In this document: one piece after another, positions 46,472-57,400 of the stretch | Position numbering within the stretch: the first letter of the stretch is position 1 | Layout: each line of letters starts with the position of its first letter | NCBI GenBank assembly: GCA_905178155.1 | Contig: CAJINV010000002.1 | Span: 10,210,146 to 10,274,145 of the forward strand | Source of the DNA: Amoebophrya sp. A120 | Taxonomy: Eukaryota > Sar > Dinophyceae > Syndiniales > Amoebophryaceae | Length of the DNA: 64,000 nt | Direction of reading: 5' to 3' | The notes under the pieces: generated by a model | Told to the model about the DNA's origin: nothing | Database searches by the model: none | Seen by the model: the letters and a program-made list of their open reading frames with translations, nothing else | Translations under genes and position numbers: made by a program

Positions 46472-47353
46472 TTACACTTCTGCAACCACCGGCGTGGGGG
46501 GCTTCATCGAGTCGGCAAAGTGCGTCACCAGGGAGTGGCTGCGCTTCAAGGCGGCGTCGCGCTCGAGAATGAGATCCCGATCCTTGCGAAACATCGTGCT
46601 CGCGATGAAGTGCAGCTCCGATTTCGTGGAATGGTGCGCGTTTTTGCAGTATTGGTACCTGTTTTGGAATCGTGCGAACTCGGTCTGAGTACACTTAGCT
46701 ACTTTCCATCTAATGAATTGATAAATCATTGGTCTCTGTCTCACTTTTGCTTGCTCTTTTCATGGTCCGCCATACTAGTTTGGCTTCGCAATAATTCGAT
46801 GTTCTATAGCAAACTGTAGTTTTTTCACTTTATAGTAATTGTAGTTTATGAAAAAAAGACATGAATACGGTTTTGCGTCGGCCTCGACCTGTCGTCCGAG
46901 CGCGTCCGTGTATTTCCCGCCTAGCACGGAGTGGAAGGTGATCGGGCGCTGCTTGACCTCCTTCGGTTTCTCCGCGACCAGCACGTCGTCGCGCAGCTTC
47001 TCGGCCAAATCAAAGACCCCGGACAGGTCCACGGGGTCGTTCTTGCGGCCGTACCGCTTCAGCGCCACCTGGTCGGCCTCGTCGAACACCTCCTTCAGGG
47101 CCTCGCCCTTGTAGTAGTACCGCTTCCAGTACTGCGGCGGGTTGGTCAGCGAGCACACATTGGAGCTGTCGTTGCCGCAGGGGCGGCCCACATACAGCTC
47201 CCCCTGGAACCCGAGGAACCGGCGGTCGCGGGCCTGCACGAACGCCGAAAAGTCCACGGTCCCCGGATGAATCTTCGCGGCAATTCGCTCGTACTCTGCC
47301 ATGCGGGAACGCATGGCCGTGCCCTTCTTCTCAAACTGCGGATCAACGGACAT
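46472..47353 (-). CDS. Unidentified 223-residue protein, two exons
   Basis: Exons 47353-46869 and 46658-46472 on the - strand with a GT-AG intron give 672 nt. The frame has strong coding character: it begins MSVDPQFEKKGTAMRSRMAE, continues FLGFQGELYVGRPCGNDSS and NPPQYWKRYYYKGEALKEVF, and after the intron reads YCKNAHHSTKSELHFIASTM, ending MKPPTPVVAEV. It is soluble, mixed alpha/beta in appearance, with no signal peptide or membrane segment. I do not recognise the family. Confidence 0.75.
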
Positions 47354-48416
47354 TTTGATTTAAGTACTTGTTCTTTTCGCGAGATTACTGCAAGTGGCGG
47401 AGCTGTGCGACGGTTTTTTTTTGTCCCGCAACACTTATCTCGTCGTACTGCGAGCGCTGATGTTTAAGTCTTCACAGGGGAGCGTGAGGTAGTATCAAAC
47501 TCGGCTGCGCGGCGCTGTAGGGCCTTCTTCTTGGCGGGGGTGCTTACGTCTAGCTTTGAAAAAGAACTGTCTGGAGTTGATAAGATGTGGAAGAGGATCA
47601 TGATACAGGCTATTGATTGTGTACGCAGGAAGCAAGTCTAATTCCGCAAGCCGTAGGCTTGCTCCGTGCTTCTTTAATTCTTTCTTTTGCAGAATTGCTC
47701 TTTCGTGCGTGGTACGAAAATGGGTATGAACATTGGACGAAACACACCGATCAACTTTTCGATGAATGATTGGACGACACGAATGCCATTTTCATCACTA
47801 GGAAGGGTATTGCTGAGCTCTATCACCTCGAGGCTCTGGCACGGACGACGCACATAATGGTCGCTGATGAAACCAACATCAAGTAGAAGGACGATTACAC
47901 ACAAAACCTGACAGAATTCAATTTCAACACTTGCGCGTCACGGGAAGCGCATATCAACCAAGTACCAGGGCATCCGCATCGCTTCCAACTGATACCTTCA
48001 TAATAGAAATAAGTACAAATACTTGGGCGGATTGCGCTACGATTAACATTCAATTTCAATCGGAAATGGGAGGAAATCCCTCAAGAAGTGGACAAAACGA
48101 AAACCCACGCGCAGGACTTCGGCGGGCCCAAATCTTGGGCTGTCTTTTCGATTTTCCACCGCATAACCAAGCAGTGGCCGTGAAGGTAGCTCTCCACCTC
48201 CCTTCTACCGCGTTTATTCGGTCCCTGCTTCCACCGTGGCAGCCCACACACAAGGTGGGGTCCGGTCGTGGTAATCCCAACCCGCGAGTTCTCTGGGCTC
48301 GGCCTTCCGCGCTGCTGCCACGCGTGGGGCAGCTTTTCGAGCGGGAATCCAGTTCCCCGGGCAGGCGCCGCCTCTACTATAATCTTGCCCGCACCGCCAT
48401 GGCAAGCACCGCGCTC
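47354..48416. other. Intergenic region, no gene seen
   Basis: About 1.06 kb. Two-strand overlapping frames at 47931-48452 are GC-driven and show no domain. No element recognised. Confidence 0.45.
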
Positions 48417-49124
48417 CTACGCTCTGTGTCGAACGGCGGTGAGCGGCGATGACCCTCTTCCGTCGCTAGCCGCCATCAGGTTCCCATCCAGAATATCCGC
48501 CGCCTCCTCAGACAGCAGCGATCCCCCCGAGGCTGCGTGCCTCTGCAGGTGGGGCCCGGCCTCGTTTTCATCGTCGGGGCGCCGCCGGAAAAGGGCGGCG
48601 AAGTTCTCCAGATACACGCGTCCTATGCCACGCGGATCGGCGATGTTCATCAGGGACTCCATCTCGCGCCGCGAAATCTTCTCGCCCATGCTCTTCGGCT
48701 GCAACAGTTCCCGGACCCGCTCGGTGAGCAGAAATTTTTGGGACAGCGGCAGTTCCCGCTGGGATTCCGGGCAAAGCAATTCAAACGTGTCCAGCATCTC
48801 GTTGTCCTCGTCTTTAGGACCGTGCTGCCGACGCATAATCATGGACAGAAACTCCGCAAATCCGATGCCGACTTCCCCGGTGCCGAAGGAGGGATCTTCG
48901 CGGAGCTTGCGCATCTCCCCCTCCGAGGTTCGGTCCCCGACCTCCTTGATCACCGTGTCCACGTCCGATTTGTGGATGACACCGTCCCCATCGCGGTCGA
49001 AAAATGAGAAAGCCTCCTTGTAGTCGGCTATTTGCTCCTCTGTGAGCTCCCCTTCTATCTTCTTGGACCCAACGCGACGCAGGGTTCGCGCCTCATCTTG
49101 CACATACCGCTGTCGGGCCTCCAT
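48417..49124 (-). CDS. EF-hand calcium-binding protein
   Basis: A single-exon protein of 235 residues. The N-terminal EF hand has the calmodulin-like start TEEQIADYKEAFSFFDRDGD followed by the rest of the loop GVIHKSD (about residues 28-53); the loop DRDGDGVIHKSD keeps Asp at 1, 3 and 5 but has Asp instead of Glu at position 12, so binding may be weak or Mg-tolerant. The second hand (FGTGEVGIGFAEFLSMIM) and a third (IADPRGIGRVYLENFAALF) have degenerate loops. The middle (SQRELPLSQKFLLTERVREL) is a helical linker. The C-terminal 50 residues are polar and disordered. A role in calcium signalling or the cytoskeleton is inferred from the fold only. Confidence 0.85.
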   Translation of the reverse strand: MEARQRYVQDEARTLRRVGSKKIEGELTEEQIADYKEAFSFFDRDGDGVIHKSDVDTVIKEVGDRTSEGEMRKLREDPSFGTGEVGIGFAEFLSMIMRRQHGPKDEDNEMLDTFELLCPESQRELPLSQKFLLTERVRELLQPKSMGEKISRREMESLMNIADPRGIGRVYLENFAALFRRRPDDENEAGPHLQRHAASGGSLLSEEAADILDGNLMAASDGRGSSPLTAVRHRA

Positions 49125-50388
49125 TTGATATAATTTTCTGTGCGTGCAGCTCCTGTGCGCTATGTATGTACCTCTGTTGCTGGATCGATCTCCTCAACGA
49201 AATTAATATTCACGAGTGCAATCGCTGCAAACTATTAATTCATATCAGAAACTTTGACACCTTGACCTTGTACGCATTCGAGATACAACAAGGCAACAAG
49301 AATTACAAAAAGAGGGGGCCACGGGGTATGAATAGATACACTTGTCGTGTCGAGTCCTGACTCAAATGTACGATATTCATTGAAGAGGTAGTCTCTTTGC
49401 CTGAACTTGGACACGAGGGAAGAAATGACTCAAGGTCAAGCGCACTACATGTACGACCACGATATCACGAACGAGGACGACGACAGATGCTGTACTCGTC
49501 TTTGAGTACTTTTTCTTTCAAATGTTTTTTACCACGAGCCTTTGCACAACGAACTTGCTTCACAAAGTTGAAGAGATGTATCTTTGGTCCAGCGCGCACG
49601 AATACACGAAGAAACGATGAAAATTTTTCACGTACCATAATATCCAAACCGATATAGTGTCAGTCAGTTGAGATTCAAAACTTACTTTTCTTTCCATTGC
49701 ATCATGAAAACCGACAACACAAATGCAGTTTCTTTTTCTTCTTCTGGCAGACGTGTTCTGCTCCGTCCTCTTGAAGCAAGACGTTGTTGATGAGGTCTTC
49801 CAGCACCAGCTGGAGGTTCCTTTTTACACTACGAAACAGAGACAGTTAAGACTGACGCTAGGCCTATGCATCACGAAAGACGCGAAAGACGGAACGTGGT
49901 GCAGTCCAGCGCACACATTTGAGTGTTACGGTCGGCGAAAACGACGAATCACGGTGGGTATTGGTTCACGGACGGAAACCCCGGCCACGTTTCCAACTAA
50001 GTCTTGTCCCTGCAGTAGAAAATCTGTCTTCACAAGTCGTCATCCATATCGTCCAGGTCAATGTCCAAATTGCTCCCTATGCTGATGAAAAAATCTAGCG
50101 GAAGTAAGTAGCCCCCTGCATGCTGGTCGCGGAATGCCTAGTACGCCTGTTGTAAACTGTTTCTTGTTACTTAATATCGTCAAACAGAGCAGAGAGGCAA
50201 ACCCGATAATGTTCCAAAGTAAGCGTCTGCGTCACCACCACCAGGCTGCACTTTCCAATGCAGAAACATTCGTTGATGAAGATCATGCCTTCTATACTTC
50301 AACAACAAGAAGACACTGGCTCCAGCAATCAGTTTCAATGCAATTAAACACATGCAACAGTACGTAGCAGGAGAGGACTTCTACGACT
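49125..50388. other. Intergenic region, no gene supported
   Basis: About 1.26 kb. A + strand frame at 49723-50085 starts with a hydrophobic stretch but shows no other coding character. No repeats or introner ends seen. Confidence 0.45.
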
Positions 50389-50847
50389 CTATTCATCATA
50401 TTTCATTTTTGTACTAGAAGGATCCTGCAGACTATCCTCGTCTTCGTCTAAGTCGTCGTCGTCTTCCTCCAAGTCATCTGCTGTTGCGGCGCCGGCCGCT
50501 TTGGCCCTCGCTGCCCGCGCTTTCGCCTTCGCTGCCGCCACGGCGCTGCGTCGTTTGGCCAGCTCCACCTGCCGCTTGTCGAGCCCGTACTTTTGTTTCT
50601 GTTGCCGCAACTTCGCCGCCTCGCGGTTTTTCCGGATCCTTTCGCGGTTCTCGTGCTCTTCCTTCTTCTTCGCCCGGGCCGCTTTTCGCTCCTCCGGGGT
50701 CATCTCGGACCACGGTTTCTCGGAGTCGGCCGCAGAGACAAATAAAACCGCAGCGTCCTGCCTTGTACTGTCCAGCTGGTGCCGCGCCCCGCCTAGCAAC
50801 GCAGCAGCGTTGAGAAGGAAAGAGAAAGGCTTGCTGAGCGCCGCCAT
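50389..50847 (-). CDS. Small highly charged protein with hydrophobic N-terminus
   Basis: 152 residues, single exon. The N-terminus MAALSKPFSFLLNAAALLGG is weakly hydrophobic, possibly a signal or targeting sequence. Residues 45-90 are a Lys/Arg/Glu helix (MTPEERKAARAKKKEEHENR). Residues 95-125 are Ala/Lys-rich. The tail is acidic (DDLEEDDDDLDEDEDS). No family recognised. Low complexity makes false calling possible, but the frame starts and stops cleanly in a region otherwise poor in frames. Confidence 0.55.
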   Translation of the reverse strand: MAALSKPFSFLLNAAALLGGARHQLDSTRQDAAVLFVSAADSEKPWSEMTPEERKAARAKKKEEHENRERIRKNREAAKLRQQKQKYGLDKRQVELAKRRSAVAAAKAKARAARAKAAGAATADDLEEDDDDLDEDEDSLQDPSSTKMKYDE

Positions 50848-51678
50848 TTACGACTTGTGTGCGAGTGCTGGTTGTTCCACCTCGCTTTCGTCCTACGTAC
50901 TCGAAGGAAGCGCTGGTCTAGCAGAAAGTAGTTACTAAGTTATGTAGGTAAGGCAACGAATAAAAAACGGATGGGGCCGAGAAGTGCTGTGCTCGTGTTA
51001 CTTATTTGGCACGGCACGTCAACTCGTTGGAGGGTGTAAGTAGGGAGACTTCTTGGTTGATGGAATTTCAAGAATTATCGTAGAGATTCCTTTTTGTTGC
51101 AATATGCTCAACCTATCAACTTCTACTTAGATGCGCGACCTAATCACGCAGGACAGCGAAAAGATGAAACATGAGACGGACGAAAACGGCAAAGGGTGAG
51201 AGTACTAGTAGTCATTCGAATTCGTGTATACAACGCATAATCCCAACGAAAAGTAGAAACGACTTCCCTCTTCAGAAAACCGACAAATGCCTGCCTCTGT
51301 GCAAGAAGATGACAAGAAGGAACGACACATAAAAAGGGGACGGTTGAGGGGACAAACCGTGGCAGAAAACGTAATTTTCTGATTGGCACGTGGCTCAAAA
51401 GCAAGTTCTGCAGATGTGCATACTTCTCGTTCTCAAGTCTGGATATTAATATGATCAAGCGACTCACTCACTCACGAGATAGAGATAGCGCAACAACATA
51501 ATTAAATCACGTCAAAAACACCTGTCGCCGTCTCCAGCAGTGTAGACGACACGAGGGAGGGAAAGGGATTGAGCCTGAGGGCTTCCACCGGCATTGTCGT
51601 GTTTTTCTTTTCTTCTGGTCGTGCATGACTCTTTGCATAAGTGGGCAAAGCCGTGGTGCGGCCACTTGTGCCAGTGCT
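50848..51678. other. Intergenic region, no gene seen
   Basis: Spacer between the charged protein and the SFT2 gene, with no coding signal, repeat or RNA gene recognised. Confidence 0.5.
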
Positions 51679-53189
51679 TCACGTCGAGCCAGAGGAACGC
51701 AGACAGCTCCCGCAGAGCATTTTTATGCCTGAATAGACCATGGAAAAAATGAGGTTCAGAAACCGCGTGCCGCCGGGTACGTAGGACAGCAGAATGTAGG
51801 CTAAGGAGACGAGCTCGCCGACCACACAGAACAGTGTGAGAAAGTACGACTTCAGGACCAGCGAAGCATACAGTACGCCGAGGAAGCTCAGGCAGTAACC
51901 AACCGCGAAAGCGGCGCGCTCCGACGCAAACGCGAAGGACAGAAAGGCGCTCTGTTTTGATAATTTTAATTTGAATTAGGTGGCGCTGCATTCGTTCTAC
52001 CTTCACACCAGCCAGTATTCGTTCTTCAAACTACTAACAGTAAATACGCATAGCGTGAAACAAGAACTACTCGCGAGAGCTAAGCCTTAGCGCTAGCATA
52101 ATTCAAACGAGTGCATCACGTGAACCGGCCCAAGACGAAGTAGTACTTACCATTCCCCGCAGCGAGACGTTCGCACTGACGATGCTGAGCGAGCCCATGG
52201 AGAAGAGAAGCGCAAATTTTTGCGGCGCTAGGACCACCACAGGCAGAAACATCATGGACATGCCGACCATTTATCAAATGTAAAAATGTCTGGGTCTGGA
52301 AGATTGCCAGGTTTGTCATGCTCTTTTTGGATTCTAAAAAAATCTGCATTGCATGAGCAGCAAAGAGAGTCCAAGTTTTGCTACACGGAAAGAGCATTTG
52401 TCATGCGATATAGGCATCAGGAAGCCCTCACAAAATCTGTGATGCTAGGGCATGCATCACAGACATCAGGAGTCATGCAAAATGTGCATGACAAACCTGG
52501 CAATCTTCCAGACCCAGACATTTTTACATTTGATACCATTATCATTCCGACCACCAGCAATATCGCAAACCACTGCATGCGCTCAGCGCTGGGTGGAGCA
52601 ACAGATTCGACGGAAGTCCTTATGCTGGAGCCAGTGGATTCGAGCGCACCTGAAGATTTGTAGTTGGCGAAGTTCACTCTGATGAAGTGTAGCCGTCGTC
52701 GTGCGTTAACAATTACGCTATCAATCTCTGTGGTGCGATGCACCGCAGTATTCCTCCATCACAGAAGGCTGTAGAAGCAGTTCTTATTCACAACATCGCA
52801 AGCGCAGAATGAGGGGACGAATACGAATCACAATCGAACTAGAAGAGGCTGCAGCCCCGCCGTCCTGCGTTCGAGACAGCGGGAGTATGATGCAGCACTA
52901 GCTCTGTTAACTGAGTAAGGAAGTAGGTACCCGCAACGCGATCCACTGGCGCATACTCCCGGGCGGACTGTGCCGTGGTTGATATTTTTTCCTTGAACGA
53001 CCCGGCTACACTGCCAAAAAACCTTCCCGCTTGTTGTGCGGCCTGCTGCGCCTTCTGTGCAGCATTTTGTGGTTGCGAACTCGAGGATTGCGAGGTGCCA
53101 GACTCCAGATCTACAAAGTCTTGCGTTCCGCCGAACACGCCCCATTGCTTCTGCTTATGCTGCTGCGAAAACGCTGATAAAGCGGACAT
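51679..53189 (-). CDS. SFT2: SFT2-domain vesicle transport protein
   Basis: A four-pass membrane protein of the Golgi; in yeast Sft2 acts with the t-SNARE Sed5 in fusion of endosome-derived vesicles with the Golgi. Exons on the - strand are 53189-52931, 52676-52536, 52266-52151 and 51951-51679, giving 789 nt and 262 residues. Residues 1-85 are soluble, Gln/Ala/Ser-rich. The first membrane span is MQWFAILLVVGMIMVGMSMM, formed only after removing the introner. Then come FALLFSMGSLSIVSANVSLR and AFAVGYCLSFLGVLYASLVL, and finally VVGELVSLAYILLSYVPGGT with RFLNLIFSMV. The PQKFALLF and SYVPGGTRFL motifs are diagnostic of SFT2. The intron at 52677-52930 uses an acceptor CAGAG; the others are GT-AG or the introner. 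Confidence 0.93.
52272..52535 (-). mobile_element. Family A introner in the first membrane span of SFT2 (264 bp)
   Basis: Perfect ends TATCAAATGTAAAAATGTC and complement, extended by CTGGGTCTGGAAGATTGCC and its complement. The duplication CCATT is at 52267-52271 and 52536-52540. Excision gives ATG ATA ATG GTC GGC ATG on the - strand. A 93-bp interior stretch (52401-52493) differs by one base from 58771-58863 in the CEP164 element. Confidence 0.96.
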
Positions 53190-54470
53190 ACTTCGACGTC
53201 TTCGTGCGAAATGCTGCTGCTTGCGACAACAAAATGTATGATGCTGCCGGTGCCTTTGTCACCTCGAATCGTTCTCCTCCGCGAAGCGAAACGAAAGCAG
53301 GCACTTGCTGAACTATGCACTACGATAATCACAACGTTCCCAAGAACTTCTATGTTCCGCTGAGACAAACATGCATGTGCCTGTCCTAATCGAGACAACT
53401 ACGTCACCCTGCTAACGTAACGCTAAATAAGCACCTCCACGAGGTTACTTTAGCTGTTTAGAAACGACAAAAGAAAGGAAGGGCTTTCAACAACGGATGG
53501 ACGAAAAAGACTCCCGGAGGGCTTCGTGTCTGTGATCTACCTCGCACTTTCACAGTGTAGAAGTATGCGCTGCACACTTAGAAGAATTATGGGAACCTGA
53601 CATCTATCACGAAAAGGCGCAAAGGCTTTTCGTCACGAGGAGGCTGATCAATCATGGCGAACGTCATGGTCACGACGATCATCCATGTCGAAAATTATGT
53701 AAAATACCACATGTAAACACAATCCGCCGCCTTCAGTTGACCGACACGACCGCGTACCTGCACCAATGCGGCCGCGAAACGGCCACCAGATAATTTCTGC
53801 TGAAACTACTTCTAGGGCCATTATTTTTTAACTCCCCGCCAACTAGTGGCTGCATTCTGAAGAAGATTCTTTTGGTTTTACTCCGCTCCCGTTTCTTGTC
53901 ATCATACTGTCGCTCCTCCACGTTGATCTTCATCGTCGTTTTCGGTTCATTATATACGTTTACTACGAAAAAATTTGCATAAAAACCATTTTGCACTAAA
54001 TTGAAAGTTCAAGCAGCGCACTTAGAAGTTGCATCGACGTTGAAACAATCTGACTGCACCTAATGGTAGCGATAGATAAAAACGAAACGAAACTTCTGAT
54101 CAGGACAACGCCGGAAACTGCGTTCTATCATTGTCAAACGGACTAGCTACTGTACTGCTCATCTTGCTAAAAAACTGCATTGGGATAGAATTCTGATTCA
54201 CCGTCAGGAAGTAAGCCGGGCACCCAAAAATGCATAGGATGCATTCGGGGACATAATAAACATGCTGGGGCGGTCATCGCGATCATGATGACCGTCCTAC
54301 CTTGTACATACTTCAAACTAACTATGGCATAGGCAGAGCAAGTGCTTCTAGAACTTACGTTTATTTAATCATGGAGTGTTGAAATTGATGCAAATGGAAA
54401 AATGACGAAACCTGCTTGTACTTCGGTCCTTCTACTATTGCTACTTTTTACAAAAAAATGTCATTTTCTA
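53190..54470. other. Intergenic region, no gene seen
   Basis: About 1.3 kb with only short frames on both strands. It holds the 5' flank of SFT2 and the 3' flank of the CEP164-like gene. No element recognised. Confidence 0.5.
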
Positions 54471-57400
54471 TCACCGGTCCCCTCGTGCGGACCAAGCGCG
54501 ATGCTTCATCGCTTTGGCCTCATTGGCGAGGCCTTGCATCCACGAGACGTGCTGGCCGAGCTTATCCTTGAACAGTTGCCGGCTGTCTCGCCAGTGTTCG
54601 ATGGATTTACGGTCTCGGGGACTCATGCTTCCGACTGGATGCATGTGGTGCTGGTACGAAGTCCCAATACCTGACAACGTCGCAGAAGATGCACCGGCCA
54701 AAGCCGATTGGGTTGTTGCGCCCGCATGCGGGCCTCCTGCAAAGCCTGACATATTACCGGTCAGGGAATCCTTAAACCATACCGGCGGCTCCCGCTCGCG
54801 CTCGGAAGCTGTCGTGAAAGGAGATATGATCCTAATCATTCCCATTCGTAGTAAAACTGTGCTGCATGACTAGCGACGCAGCGCGTCCATTCTCTCCTAC
54901 GCGGGCTTTTCAATTTAGTTTTACGTGCGAAGCGAAGCGCATTTTGCTTCAGCCTCCTGTCATATTCCAAAAATAACTGCAAAAGCGAATACCGGCACTC
55001 CGCATGGACTCCTTGAGCCTGTTTTCTGCGACGCGAATTTCGTGCCTCTCGGTCTTGGCAAGGAGCTCGGAGTGATGGGCGGAATTATCCCAGCGGCTCC
55101 CGGGTGCTGCGAAATTCTCGTACTCTAGCTTTTGTTCCAGGGCGTGCCGCAATGCCGTCGCTCGTTCGTACGATCGTGCGGTCGCGAAGCTCTTCGTGCG
55201 AAACGAAGAATTTGACGTTTTGTTGTTGCTGTTCCGGTCTAGTACTCTTCGAGCACTTCTAGCTTCCACCCCGGCCGTCGCCGCTCCGCCCCGTCCATTG
55301 GACGACGACGAAGTTCCGCCCTCTCTACTTGGCGGCTCGAAGGTCTTCATTTTCTTGCCGTTACTGGTGCGAGTAGATGAACTAGGCGCTTGGGCGTAGA
55401 ATTTCTCTGTCAGGTCAATCTCAAACTCCGACTCTCCTGGTTCCTGGACCGTTTCGTCTTCCAGCACGGGCAACTGAATTAAGTCTTGGTCGACCGTTAT
55501 CTCTTCCGCGTCGGCCGTTGCTATCTCGGAGATGGAGGTCGCATAATTCTCCTGCTCGATAACTTTATTGCTGTAGTTTAGCAACATCCCACCTTGGTCA
55601 AAGTCGAACTGTGCGCCTGGAGCAGGTCTTCTTGCCAAATTTGCGTCGTCTCGGTAGTGGTGGTTATTTGTCAGTTTCTGCACCTCAGAAAGTACCTGCT
55701 GCCTCTGTTGCTCATACCGCTTCTCCTGCTCCCGGGTTTGCTTCAAATTCGAATTCAGTTCCTGATTCCTCTCGTTCCAGATTTGTTTCTGCGTTTGCAG
55801 CTTCTGCATCCGCTCCTCCTTGTCCTCGCGGGTGGCTTGCAAAACTTTAACTTCCTCCGAGGTCTTTTGTTGCTGGTCCTTTTCTCCTGGTCCGTTCAGC
55901 GCGCTCCAGTTCCTTCGCCATTCGTCCCGCTCTCGTTCCAGTTCCTGCTTGGTTTGCTTCAGCTTTTGCTTTTCCTTCGCGACCGCGTGGAGCTTGTTCT
56001 GCAGAAGCGCCATTCTGTCGGTCAGGGACTTCTTCAGCACAGCCGTAGTTTGGAGAGTTTTTTTCTGTTGCTGGAAGTTGTTCTTCTTCGTCGTTGTTAC
56101 GTCACCCTGATGCTCTTCGCTGTGCAATAACGGTCTACTGCGACTGCTGGACGATTGGAAATGCGTCGTAAACACCTCTTCCTTGGCACCAGCACGACCA
56201 AGCGCACCACTGCTCTGGCTGCGCGGACTCAGAAAGTTGTCGGGGTCCGTGATTACGTTGCCCGCCGCGATCGCGTGGTCTCCTGACACGACCATCGCGG
56301 AGGACGCGACAAGCCCAGCGGTAGAAGATGACACGCCGTCTAGTCTTCGGAAATCCTTCTCGATCTCGGTCAGTTTCGCGATTTCGAGCTTCAGCTCCCG
56401 GATTTGCTTCTCCTTGTCCCGGACCTTGTCTGCGAGAAGCTGTTCCAGTCGCCGCACTTCGTCCGCCTTCTCCTCGAAGGCCTCTTCCAACACCTTCTTT
56501 TCGGTTTGCAGTGCCACCTTCTCCGTTTGGAACTTTTGCTGCTGCTGCTCCAGTAGCTTCTCCCGCTGCTTCTCGGATTGTTTCACTTGACTTTCGCTCG
56601 CCTGTTTCGCAGTTGCCAGATCGTGCTCGAGCTGCAAAATTTTCGAGTTCTTCTCCTTGTTCTGCTCGTACAACACGTCGACTTCGGACTGCAACGTCTC
56701 GACTTCCGTCTCTAAGTGCTGTTTCTTCATCTTCAGCGTAATCACCTCGGCAGATGTTGAGGTGGACGAGGACCCATCGGCTCCTCCAAGCTCGTCCCCG
56801 TTAGCTGCTGCACGCGAACCCGCAAGACCAGATGCATTTTCCTTCCTATCACTCGCGCTAGTCGTGCCCGGGGGAACCCCTGCCATGGCTGCCAGCTCTT
56901 GTCTCCGCCGGTCTTTCTCCAGGTGAATCTTGCGCAACCGCTCGTGCGCCTCTTCCAGTTCCGCGACCTGCGACCGCCACTTCTGCTCGTTCTGCTGCAC
57001 GCACCGCTTCAAATCCAGCCGCGCCTCCTCGCGTACGCTGTTCAACTCCTCCTCGTGCTCGGCGGTCAACCGGCGGAGTTTGGACAGATGCTTCGTCTCC
57101 TCGATGTTGAATTTTGATTGCGCTTCCGCCCTCGTTTCTTCCAAATCAATGACGGACTTCGTGCTCTGTTCCTTCAGGACTGCATTACTCGCTTCAAGCT
57201 TCTTCACCTTCCGCTGCAAGTCCGCACGTTTGTGGAACTGCAAAACTTCTACTCCCCCCTCCTATCAGTACATTTGGCTGGTGTAGTCCGCAGCAACAGA
57301 AGTGCCGGCGGTTCGCAGAGGATTCTGGTCGTGCTGTTCCTGTTTCTTCTTTTTCCAGAATTGTTGGCATGCAAGCACTGTCAACAGGCAAAGAATGCAC

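Noticed and set aside
49723-50085. 120-residue + strand frame starting with a hydrophobic segment
   Set aside because: No coding character after the first 20 residues, no splice partner, and it runs against the direction of all neighbouring genes.
55594-56130. Leu-rich + strand frames across the CEP164-like and myosin coiled coils
   Set aside because: Antisense shadows of Glu/Gln/Lys-rich coiled-coil codons, which read as Leu/Phe/Ser runs on the other strand.
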